Assembly: GCA_964424335.1 (NCBI GenBank)
Contig: CAYRIY010000005.1
Coordinates: 4,163 to 68,162, forward strand
Length of the DNA: 64,000 nt
Direction: 5' to 3'
From: CAYRIY01 sp964424335
GTDB lineage: Bacteria > Bacillota > Limnochordia > DTU080 > RSA5
A model generated the notes under the pieces. The model was given only the letters and a program-made list of their open reading frames with translations. It did not search any database and was not told the DNA's origin. This document shows, one piece after another, positions 57,674 through 64,000 of this stretch. Position numbers and translations under genes: made by a program. The stretch's first letter is position 1, and each line of letters opens with the position of its first letter.

Positions 57674-58593
57674 GGCAGCTCCACTCCACCCTCGATGACC
57701 GGCTGATTTCCTACTCTTTGGTTGTAGATGCGAATTCCGTCGAGCAGAGGATCGCCGAACTCGTCCACCTCGTAGCCGAGCGCTCTCGCTTCCTTATAAA
57801 TGTCCCGGACGCGGTCGGCCGTGAGCGGGTGGGTGCGAAAGTATACGGGCGTCTCTTCTTGGAACGGATCCCTGTTTGCTCGCTGGTGCGCCTCGATCTT
57901 GCGCAGCGCCTCCGCAAGGCCAAGCGGCTCGTATCCGGCCTCTGCCGCGAGCAGGAGCCCAAAGGCGTCGGCCTCCGTTTCGGCGGAGCGACTGTATCCC
58001 GTGCTGATCAGCGCGTAACTTAGCTGCGCCAACTCGGCTGCGTCCCCTCGGTCGCGCTCGTCGACGTGATCGAGCACGAAGTCGTAGAGGAGAATGAGTC
58101 CAAGATCTCGTCCGAAGGCCTTGGACCCGTGACTCTTGATGGTGTGCGCCAGCTCGTGCCCAATGACTCCGGCGATCTCGTCATCGGACCCGAGAAGATC
58201 AATCAGGCCGCGCGTGATAAATGTGCGGCCGCCCGGCAACGAAAAGGCGTTGGGAACTTCGGAACGGAGCACAGAAATATTGTAACGCAGGTCCGATCGG
58301 TGAAGCTCGGCTTGCTCGGCAATCGGCGCGAAAATCGCTTGCATTCGTTCGTTGATCTCCGGGTCGTCGTCGATTCCCCCGTATTGCAAGACGACTTGCG
58401 GGGTCCCCATGCCGCCAAGCACATTGTCCACGCCGCGCTGAAACGCATCGCGGCGAAGGCGCGCTTCGTCCGGATCGCCTCCGTAAAACCACGTCGCAAG
58501 AGCGATGAGCGCGATCCAGATAATCGGAGAAACGTCATAAGCAACACTGATTCCTCGGTAATTTCCGTTTTGGACTTCCCTTTTCCGCTTCAT
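57670..58593 (-). CDS. M48-family metalloprotease
   Basis: A single N-terminal membrane helix (SPIIWIALIALATWFYGG) is followed by a Zn-peptidase domain: NAFSLPGGRTFITRGLI, VIGHELAHTIKSHG (HExxH), and the third ligand Glu in SRSAETEADAFGLLLAAEAGYEP. 307 residues from ATG 58593. It resembles BepA/YggG and other M48 C proteases facing the outside of the membrane, acting in envelope protein quality control. It is translationally coupled to the CpsB-type gene. Confidence 0.92.
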   Translation of the reverse strand: MKRKREVQNGNYRGISVAYDVSPIIWIALIALATWFYGGDPDEARLRRDAFQRGVDNVLGGMGTPQVVLQYGGIDDDPEINERMQAIFAPIAEQAELHRSDLRYNISVLRSEVPNAFSLPGGRTFITRGLIDLLGSDDEIAGVIGHELAHTIKSHGSKAFGRDLGLILLYDFVLDHVDERDRGDAAELAQLSYALISTGYSRSAETEADAFGLLLAAEAGYEPLGLAEALRKIEAHQRANRDPFQEETPVYFRTHPLTADRVRDIYKEARALGYEVDEFGDPLLDGIRIYNQRVGNQPVIEGGVELP

Positions 58594-58689
58594 TTGGCCC
58601 CATTTTACCACGCTGACGTCTATTGGGAAATGTGATCGACATTACCAAATGAAGAGCGTTTTTGTGCCCACGACTTAGCAGGGATACAG

Positions 58690-58695
58690 TATAAT
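58690..58695 (+). promoter_or_regulatory. Possible -10 element upstream of the ferredoxin
   Basis: A perfect TATAAT lies about 100 bases before the four-cluster ferredoxin start. The expected -35 position (58667-58672) is poor, so this is a partial promoter assignment. Confidence 0.35.
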
Positions 58696-58793
58696 AGTAG
58701 AGACGTTTGTCAAAGAGGCGTTCATAAACTCGTTTGTTCCCGCGTCGCGCCTAGCTAGAGCAAAACGCGTTTTATCGATACGGAGGCGGTATC

Positions 58794-59255
58794 GTGGCCC
58801 ATTTGATTACGGAAAACTGTATCGGCTGTACGGCATGTACAAAAGTGTGCCCGGTCGAAGCGATCTCCGGTGAGAACAAAGAGCTTCATCACATCGATCC
58901 CTCGATATGCATCGACTGCGGCGCTTGTACGTTCGTATGCCCCGTCGAGTGCATCGAAAACCCCAAGGGCGTCGCTCCTGAGCGGATCAAGCGTCGTACC
59001 GACTGGCCAAAGCCCGAGATCATCGACGAGCTTTGCACCGGGTGCAACTTCTGCGTCGAGGTCTGCCCCTTTAGCTGCTTGGAGCTGGACGATCGGGCCT
59101 TCCAAGGCATTGCAAGACTCGTCGATCCCAAGTCGTGCGTCGGCTGTTCGATGTGCGAAGAGGTCTGCGCGAAAAACGCGATCTTCGTGCCGGACTCTCG
59201 CTCGTTCCCAGTGCACAATCCCAGGCTCGCCTCGGCTGCCGGCCGAGCCGGCTAA
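58794..59255 (+). CDS. Polyferredoxin with four [4Fe-4S] motifs
   Basis: 153 residues with four complete CxxCxxCxxxC sets: CIGCTACTKVCP, CIDCGACTFVCP, CTGCNFCVEVCP and CVGCSMCEEVCA. GGAGGCGG precedes GTG 58794. The first two form a bacterial ferredoxin domain; the last two form a second, separated by a linker PERIKRRTDWPKPEI that is basic. Soluble, likely an electron hub for unidentified oxidoreductases. No hydrogenase, formate or pyruvate oxidoreductase genes are nearby. Confidence 0.93.
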   Translation: MAHLITENCIGCTACTKVCPVEAISGENKELHHIDPSICIDCGACTFVCPVECIENPKGVAPERIKRRTDWPKPEIIDELCTGCNFCVEVCPFSCLELDDRAFQGIARLVDPKSCVGCSMCEEVCAKNAIFVPDSRSFPVHNPRLASAAGRAG

Positions 59256-59298
59256 TATATCGCCCCTATATCGGCGCAAAACCCTGGCATAAACAAGG

Positions 59299-60600
59299 AT
59301 GTTACGGATCAACTTGGAGACGCCGGCAATCACCAAACTTCAATCATTGTCGCTCTTTCGCGACATCCTGGCGCGAGGGCCCTTCCGGGCCCTTGCCGCG
59401 CATGATTACGGCAAAGGCCAGGAGGGTGCAGCGTTCCTTTACGCGCTCACGCAAGAGGAGCGCCTTTGGACATCTCCGTCGTTTCGCTTCTCTTCGGGAC
59501 CTATCGAAGCATGGCTCATCCAGGCCGTTCTCACGTCGGACAACCTTTGGTCCCGCCTGATCGAGCGCAAGGTCTCGCCCGGCCCGCTGCTCGACGCCAT
59601 GGCCCGAAGGGACCTTGCAATCCTTTCCGAGTTTCGCACGTACAGCAACGAGTTGCTTGCTCATTACGTGCCAACGTGGTCGCACGGATCGTGGCAAGCC
59701 GCAACCGATGAGGAGATCGGCCCTCCCCATCAAGCGTACGCAAGGATCGTAGACGCCTTTGCCAAGGCAGATTCCTGGGACGACCTTCTCCCCGATCTCG
59801 CTGCCTTCATCGAGCGTGCCGGTGCGGGCGTATTCAACTCAGCGATCGGATTTAGGTGGACGGGTGAAGAGACCGACCCGTTCAAACCCGTCACGTCCAT
59901 GGACGACACGAGGCTGGAGCACTTGATCGGGCAGCGCGAGGAGCGCGAAAAAGTCGTTCGCAATACAGAGCGCCTCGTCAGGGGCCTCCCTGCTCATAAC
60001 GTGCTCCTTTATGGAGATCGCGGAACGGGCAAATCCGCCACGGTCAAAGCGCTCGTTCACCGCTACGGCCCTCATGGACTGCGCCTCATCGAGCTGCCTA
60101 AAGGGCTCATTCACACGCTCCCCAACTTGGTGAGCGCGCTCTCAGGGCGGGGGCTCTCCTTTATTATCTTCATCGACGACCTGTCTTTTGAAGCCGCGGA
60201 GACCGAGTACAAAGAGTTGAAAGCATTCCTCGAGGGCTCGCTCGCTTCCCCGGCGCCCAACGTGCGCGTCTATGCGACGACAAACCGCCGTCACCTCGTG
60301 AGGGAGGAGTTTTCCGACCGCAACAGCGGCGGCCCGCTTGGCACCGCCGACGACGACGTCCGCAGGCAAGATACGGTTCAAGAGAAGCTCTCGCTTGCCG
60401 ACCGCTTCGGGCTTACGGTGATCTTTCCCACGCCCAATCAGCAGCATTACTTGGACATCGTCCGCTTTCTCGCCAGGATGTACAACGTCAAGATGGATGA
60501 CCGCGAGTTGACGGCGCGGGCCTTGAGGTGGGCGGCTTGGCAAAACGGGCGTTCGGGCAGGACGGCCAAGCAGTTCATCGACGAGCTGCGCGGCAGCTAA
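59299..60600 (+). CDS. AAA ATPase of the DUF815 family
   Basis: 433 residues. An N-terminal helical part of about 200 residues is followed by an AAA domain: NVLLYGDRGTGKSATVKALVHRYG (Walker A), LSFIIFIDDLSFEAAETEYKELKAFLEGS (Walker B), VRVYATTNRRHLVREEFSDR (sensor 1), EKLSLADRFGLTVIF and a C-terminal helix with sensor 2. DUF815 proteins are widespread and uncharacterised. ATG 59299 has an AAGG nearby. It is 43 bases from the ferredoxin and is followed by a hairpin terminator. Confidence 0.9.
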   Translation: MLRINLETPAITKLQSLSLFRDILARGPFRALAAHDYGKGQEGAAFLYALTQEERLWTSPSFRFSSGPIEAWLIQAVLTSDNLWSRLIERKVSPGPLLDAMARRDLAILSEFRTYSNELLAHYVPTWSHGSWQAATDEEIGPPHQAYARIVDAFAKADSWDDLLPDLAAFIERAGAGVFNSAIGFRWTGEETDPFKPVTSMDDTRLEHLIGQREEREKVVRNTERLVRGLPAHNVLLYGDRGTGKSATVKALVHRYGPHGLRLIELPKGLIHTLPNLVSALSGRGLSFIIFIDDLSFEAAETEYKELKAFLEGSLASPAPNVRVYATTNRRHLVREEFSDRNSGGPLGTADDDVRRQDTVQEKLSLADRFGLTVIFPTPNQQHYLDIVRFLARMYNVKMDDRELTARALRWAAWQNGRSGRTAKQFIDELRGS

Positions 60601-60605
60601 ACATT

Positions 60606-60642
60606 GAACGAGGCTGCATGCAAGTTGCCCGCAGCCTCGTTC
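60606..60642. terminator. Hairpin between the AAA ATPase and a convergent small gene
   Basis: A perfect 12-bp stem (60606-60617 with 60631-60642) and 13-base loop just after the ATPase stop. T tract is weak on both sides. It ends convergent transcription from 59299 and 60662. Confidence 0.65.
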
Positions 60643-60661
60643 GTCGTATATGAAAGCTTTC

Positions 60662-60946
60662 CTAGAGGTACGGAGCCAGCTCGGGGTCAAGCTCCACGAC
60701 TTGTGTCACGTGCACGCGCCCATCCGACTTCAACGCCTGAATGATGTCGTCGGCCGACGACAACTCTCCGCCAAACACGTCCCTAAAGCGGTGCCCGAGT
60801 CCCAACCCTTCTTGAAAAGCGTTCGCGAGCTGCTCTCTTGGGTCGGGACGCACGATAAAGAACACTGCCTCTTCAGGTGCATCCTCGCCGGTCAATGCCA
60901 TGAGCGCTTCGATGAGCGCCGGCGGCAACTGCTCCCTCTTCCGCAT
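60662..60946 (-). CDS. Protein of unknown function (94 aa)
   Basis: ATG 60946 follows AAAGGAGGGG, a strong site. The protein is helical and acidic: RKREQLPPALIEALMALTG, FFIVRPDPREQLANAFQEGLG, RFRDVFGGELSSADDIIQALKS, and ends HVTQVVELDPELAPYL. No family recognised. It lies in a group of small uncharacterised genes between the AAA ATPase and dusB. Confidence 0.65.
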   Translation of the reverse strand: MRKREQLPPALIEALMALTGEDAPEEAVFFIVRPDPREQLANAFQEGLGLGHRFRDVFGGELSSADDIIQALKSDGRVHVTQVVELDPELAPYL

Positions 60947-61027
60947 TCCAAGGACCCCTCCTTTACCCCGATAACGTACCCGGAGCGCGGACGGGTCAAG
61001 CTGGTATGCGGATTGCAAAAACGTCGA

Positions 61028-61198
61028 TTAGTGCCGCTTGTATGGAGCGATCAACCGCCCGGTGTGCGCGCTGCAACAGGCGACGAGCCCAACAATCAAC
61101 GCGGACACGATGCCGACGCCGCCAACCAAAACCAAACCCATGGACACCACACCCAATCGAGGATCTTGCGGGCCTTGTGCCGGTCCGCCGAAGATCAA
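61028..61198 (-). CDS. Small membrane protein candidate (56 aa)
   Basis: TTG 61198 to TAA 61028 encodes IFGGPAQGPQDPRLGVV followed by one hydrophobic helix SMGLVLVGGVGIVSALIVGLVACC, and a short basic tail RLIAPYKRH. An AAAGGTGG lies about 19 bases upstream, somewhat far. The hydrophobic, Gly/Val-rich helix is unlike random out-of-frame translation. It is 81 bases upstream of the gene at 60946 on the same strand. Function unknown. Confidence 0.4.
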   Translation of the reverse strand: MIFGGPAQGPQDPRLGVVSMGLVLVGGVGIVSALIVGLVACCSAHTGRLIAPYKRH

Positions 61199-61318
61199 GG
61201 TTTAGGGAGACCAAATTCCACCTTTAAGGTAGCACGGAAACTTCGCGCCTGTCAAGAAACTGCCCACTTGGCCGCCCGGCCACGCCAACACGGGTCATGC
61301 CATCTTCTTACACCAATG

Positions 61319-61334
61319 CGCCCCGATCGGGGCG
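61319..61334. promoter_or_regulatory. Perfect 16-bp palindrome
   Basis: CGCCCCGATCGGGGCG is perfectly palindromic and lies about 30 bases before the small gene at 61364, in a divergent gap. It may be an operator; no promoter boxes could be paired. Confidence 0.35.
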
Positions 61335-61363
61335 GGAAGGCTAGGCTTGGGGAGGGAGTCGAA

Positions 61364-61552
61364 TTGGAGAGAGCCGGAAGCGAGAGCAACGCAAGCACTG
61401 TCCCGCCGGAGCTGCGAGCCGCCATCGATGCGAACGTCGAACTCAAAAGTGCGCTGAAGCAGTCGGACTTGCCGGATGACTTTCAAGCGATGGTGCTTGG
61501 CCTTGCCGCCTTTCGACAGCTTAACCCAAGGCGACGCCGGTCCGGTCGCTAG
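61364..61552 (+). CDS. Small protein of unknown function (62 aa)
   Basis: GGGAGGGAG five bases before TTG 61364 opens a 63-codon frame ending at TAG 61552. The product is helical with a basic end (VPPELRAAIDANVELKSALK, LPDDFQAMVLGLAAFRQL, NPRRRRSGR). The last four bases overlap the end of the convergent gene at 61549. No family recognised. Confidence 0.6.
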   Translation: MERAGSESNASTVPPELRAAIDANVELKSALKQSDLPDDFQAMVLGLAAFRQLNPRRRRSGR

Positions 61553-62070
61553 CGAGCGGGACGAACCAGGCCGCAGATCTCTTTGAGGAATGACATGGGA
61601 TGGGGCGTCTTGTCGTACGTTACGGCCCCCGAGGCATAGACGGTCACTTTGTCCTCACGACCGCTTGCCCGTTTGACGAGGCCGTCGACAGACTTTGGGG
61701 GGCCAAGCTCTCTGGACGCCGCCTGGATCAATTTGAGCAGCCGGACCTGACGGTCCTTGTCAGCCGGGAACCCTTCGCTCAGAAGTTGGTTGATCTGCTC
61801 CATGGCGCGCCGGGCGAGCGGGCCCTGCCCCTCCCACCCCACTCGCCGCCATTCCCAGGAGCGGGCGAGGCCCACTTTGAGCAGCGTGGTGGCGTCGAAC
61901 TCGACGCGCTGCGCCTGATAGAGATCTAAGGCCGCGGCGAGCTCACGGTCGCGCTTTAGGCCTTCAAACAGCCCGACGACGTCGTCATCGATCTCCACGC
62001 CCCCGGAGGGCCATTCCTCCAGCAGGAACGGCGCGCTCTCACCGACGACCAGGGTCAAGTGGTAGTTCAC
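61549..62070 (-). CDS. Protein of unknown function (173 aa)
   Basis: GTG 62070 follows GGAGG twelve bases upstream. The protein begins NYHLTLVVGESAPFLLEEWPSGG, has a helical middle (ELAAALDLYQAQRVEFDATTLL and RRAMEQINQLLSEGFPADKD), and ends with VTVYASGAVTYDKTPHPMSFLKEICG. No signal or membrane span. I do not recognise the family. It lies 23 bases downstream of dusB, so it is probably cotranscribed. Confidence 0.7.
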   Translation of the reverse strand: MNYHLTLVVGESAPFLLEEWPSGGVEIDDDVVGLFEGLKRDRELAAALDLYQAQRVEFDATTLLKVGLARSWEWRRVGWEGQGPLARRAMEQINQLLSEGFPADKDRQVRLLKLIQAASRELGPPKSVDGLVKRASGREDKVTVYASGAVTYDKTPHPMSFLKEICGLVRPAR

Positions 62071-62093
62071 TTTTTTGAAGGCCTCCAGTCTCT

Positions 62094-63125
62094 CTACGAG
62101 CGGTCAATCGCCCGCTCGGACGCATCGACGATCGCCTCAAACGCCCGGTCGTACTCGTCGATCGATTCGCACGTCACGAGCATGGAGCGGAATTTCGCGG
62201 CCCCCGGGAACCCTTTTAGGTAACTCGGGGCGTGCCGCCGCATCTCCCGCGCCGCAGTGTGCTCCCCTTTGAGCTCGGCTAGGAGCAAAAGATGCCTGCG
62301 TGCCATTGCGACTCGCTCGTGTAAGGAAGGTTCGGGCAGCAGCTCGCCGGTCGCGAGGTAATGGTGTACCCGAGCGAAGATCCAAGGGTTTCCCAGCGCG
62401 CCGCGGCCGATCATCACGCCGTCGCACCCCGTCATGTCGAGCATCGCCTTTGCGTCCTCGGGAGAATTGACGTCGCCGTTTCCGATGACGGGAATCGAAA
62501 GGCGTTCCTTGATCTCGCCGATGATCTCCCAATTTGCGCGGCCCGAACGCATCTGACTCTTGCTCCGGCCGTGGATCGCCACTGCGGCGACGCCCACGTC
62601 CTCAAAGCGCCGGGAAAGGTCGATCGCGTCGATCGACTTTTCGTCCCAGCCCGTCCGCATCTTGACCGTCACCGGAATGCTGACGGCGCGCACCATCGCT
62701 TCGATGATGCGCTGCGCTTTGTCGGGCTCGCGCATAAGCGCGGCGCCCGCCTCGGCCTTGATCACTTTGGGTACGGGGCAGCCCATATTGAAATCGACGA
62801 TGTCGGCCCCCGCTTCTTCCACGGCTCGCGCGGCCACTGCCACGTCGTCCGGGTTGTTGCCAAAGATCTGTATGCTGACAGGGCGCTCCGCTTCATCGAC
62901 CGCAAGCATCTGCCTGCTCTTGGCGTTTCCCATCGTGAGCGCTTTCGCGCTGACAAACTCCGAGCAGACCAGCGCAGCGCCATGCTCCTTGCACAAAAGA
63001 CGAAAGGCGAGATTGCAGACGCCCGCCATGGGCGCGAGCACAGCAGGACCCTTTAGGGTCACGTTGCCGATCGTTGGCCCTTTCAAGGCGCCCACTCTTG
63101 TCGGTTCCAGCAGCACTCGGCGCAT
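62094..63125 (-). CDS. dusB: tRNA-dihydrouridine synthase (DusB-like)
   Basis: FMN-dependent TIM barrel of 343 residues that reduces uridines in tRNA. Signatures: VLAPMAGVCNLAFRLLCKEHGAALVCSEFVSAKAL, IQIFGNNPDDVAVAARAVEEAGADIVDFNMGCPVPKV with the catalytic Cys, VTVKMRTGWDE, AVAIHGRSKSQMRSG, VIGNGDVNSPEDA and GVMIGRGALGNPWIFARV. AAAGGGGG precedes ATG 63125, with TTG 63128 as alternative. It overlaps neither neighbour and leads into the gene at 62070. Confidence 0.95.
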   Translation of the reverse strand: MRRVLLEPTRVGALKGPTIGNVTLKGPAVLAPMAGVCNLAFRLLCKEHGAALVCSEFVSAKALTMGNAKSRQMLAVDEAERPVSIQIFGNNPDDVAVAARAVEEAGADIVDFNMGCPVPKVIKAEAGAALMREPDKAQRIIEAMVRAVSIPVTVKMRTGWDEKSIDAIDLSRRFEDVGVAAVAIHGRSKSQMRSGRANWEIIGEIKERLSIPVIGNGDVNSPEDAKAMLDMTGCDGVMIGRGALGNPWIFARVHHYLATGELLPEPSLHERVAMARRHLLLLAELKGEHTAAREMRRHAPSYLKGFPGAAKFRSMLVTCESIDEYDRAFEAIVDASERAIDRS

Positions 63126-63143
63126 CAAAGCCGCGCCCCCTTT

Positions 63144-63584
63144 TTACGTTGGCGAAGTTCCTGATCTTTCCGGCTCGTCGCCTCTCAAACAGGCAGGCGA
63201 AAGGGACAGCGTGTCAAAGGTTATCGAAGCGGTCAGGCGATCGCCCACCGGCGGGTCGTCGACGAGCACGATCTCAAGGCACGTTGCCAAATGCTCGCAG
63301 AGGCGATCGATATCTAGGCCCAGGTATTTGGGTCGGTAAGGCTCCAAGTACCGCCGCGCCTTGAGGAGTTGCTTGCGAACGCCGTTTGGGTTGCCCCGCT
63401 GTGCGTGTACAAAGGCGCTTGCATAGATGATGACGCCTTTTAGGAAGGGGCTCTTGTTCTCCCGCCAGAGGGCCTCGAGCGCCTCGTGGCTCTCCCAGTA
63501 CTGGCCTTGGTTAAACAACTCAATAAAGCGGACGTACGCTGGGGGAAAGTCCGTCGACCGACCGCGATGATTGGGGCCTGCCAA
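63144..63584 (-). CDS. DUF309 domain protein (second copy)
   Basis: The DUF309 signature [46 protein letters not shown] appears near residues 19-62, followed by [20 protein letters not shown]. 146 residues from TTG 63584, which has GGGG about eight bases upstream. It has a longer C-terminal tail than the copy at 14344. Just upstream of dusB on the same strand, possibly cotranscribed. Function of the family unknown. Confidence 0.87.
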   Translation of the reverse strand: MAGPNHRGRSTDFPPAYVRFIELFNQGQYWESHEALEALWRENKSPFLKGVIIYASAFVHAQRGNPNGVRKQLLKARRYLEPYRPKYLGLDIDRLCEHLATCLEIVLVDDPPVGDRLTASITFDTLSLSPACLRGDEPERSGTSPT

Positions 63585-63701
63585 GCCGTCATCCCCTTTC
63601 GCCCGTCCTTTCGGCCTTGCGCCGACCCTTTAAAACTGGCACAATTAAAGATGTATCTCGACTGGCGTACTTTTGTCAAATCGCGCTTAGAGGTGACCCT
63701 G

Positions 63702-64000
63702 ATGCAACCTAAGACCTTGTTTGAAAAGATTTGGGACGAGCACGTCGTCGTCGAAGAACCCGGGCGTCCGGCGCTCCTATATATTGACCTGCATTTGATT
63801 CACGAAGTCACATCGCCTCAAGCTTTTGAGGCACTGCGGCTCGCGAACCGTCGGGTCCGCCGGCCCGAGCTCACGGTGGCGACGATGGACCACAACGTCC
63901 CGACGTCCGACCGATCCCTCCCGATCCTTGACCAAATCTCGGCCAAGCAGATCCAAACCTTGATCGACAACTGCAAGGAGTTTGGGATCAGGCTCTACGA
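63702..64000 (+). CDS. leuC: 3-isopropylmalate dehydratase large subunit, 5' part
   Basis: The gene runs off the right edge after 99 codons. It starts [45 protein letters not shown] and continues [16 protein letters not shown], the normal N terminus of LeuC, where substrate-contacting His residues lie ([17 protein letters not shown]). AGAGGTGA precedes ATG 63702. LeuCD isomerises 2- to 3-isopropylmalate in leucine synthesis using a [4Fe-4S] cluster. Cys ligands lie beyond the window. The LeuB-type gene is at 5.3 kb, not adjacent. Confidence 0.95.
   Translation, partial: MQPKTLFEKIWDEHVVVEEPGRPALLYIDLHLIHEVTSPQAFEALRLANRRVRRPELTVATMDHNVPTSDRSLPILDQISAKQIQTLIDNCKEFGIRLY

Noticed and set aside
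1..64000. CRISPR arrays, tRNA or rRNA genes, prophage or transposase genes
   Set aside because: I saw no regular short repeats with spacers, no tRNA-like cloverleaf, and no integrase, transposase or phage structural proteins in either strand.

Overview
The window looks like a chromosomal segment of a GC-rich member of the Bacillota (Firmicutes), probably not a classical Bacillus. The evidence is the glnR-glnA pair with GlnR-type operators, a SufB-type Fe-S scaffold protein, YyaL-, CpsB/YwqE-, VanW- and LysM-type envelope genes, strong GGAGG ribosome binding sites, and many TTG and GTG starts. Two TolC-family proteins and a lipoprotein HlyD-type adaptor point towards a lineage with an outer membrane or at least an unusual envelope. 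The exact taxon cannot be fixed from the sequence alone. I see no phage, transposase, CRISPR array, rRNA or tRNA. One 10-base run of N (an assembly gap) lies inside a repeat near 13.8 kb.

Layout. 0-5 kb: the 3' part of a GH97 glycosidase, an unknown gene, an A-type Fe-S carrier, and a P1B metal ATPase whose phosphorylated Asp and other signature residues are replaced. 5-11 kb: a LeuB-type dehydrogenase, nadB-nadC without nadA, a D-amino-acid transaminase, a rhomboid protein and a Rieske ferredoxin. 11-15 kb: an orphan sufB, a deoxyribonucleotidase, a repeat element, a SufT-like DUF59 protein and a DUF309 protein. 15-20 kb: two overlapping TolC genes diverge from an ECF sigma factor, a short zinc-finger anti-sigma factor and a lipoprotein. 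20-27 kb: a membrane-anchored [2Fe-2S] ferredoxin with a zinc ribbon, an aminotransferase, a peroxiredoxin-like gene with an in-frame TGA at its active-site Cys position, a PfkB kinase and a threonine aldolase. 27-32 kb: hyuB-hyuA and citrate synthase.

32-38 kb (minus strand) is a four-gene MacAB-like export operon: ATPase, lipoprotein adaptor, two-domain FtsX permease, and a second ATPase carrying an AbrB-like C-terminal domain. 38-43 kb is an amino-sugar or sugar cluster with a GlcNAc-kinase-like protein, an MFS transporter, a Gfo/Idh/MocA oxidoreductase, a CDGSH protein and a ROK regulator. 43-49 kb holds an M29 aminopeptidase, an arginine/lysine decarboxylase, a Cys-less NlpC/P60-like protein, an SPFH-Arc pair and a LysM protein. 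49-59 kb contains YyaL, glnR-glnA, VanW, a glyoxalase-fold protein, a lipid kinase, arsR-trxA, CpsB and an M48 protease. 59-64 kb has a four-cluster ferredoxin, a DUF815 ATPase, several small unknown genes, a tRNA dihydrouridine synthase, a second DUF309 protein and the start of leuC.

The strongest candidate novelty is the probable selenoprotein at 22490-22963. Its UGA falls exactly where related proteins have the first Cys of a CPxC motif, and a SECIS-like hairpin with GU in the apical loop follows. Second is the degenerate P-type ATPase at 2685-4847, which has lost at least five canonical residues while keeping its membrane metal site. Redox and Fe-S chemistry recurs through the window: IscA, SufB, SufT, Rieske, CDGSH, two ferredoxins, thioredoxin, YyaL and the Sec protein.
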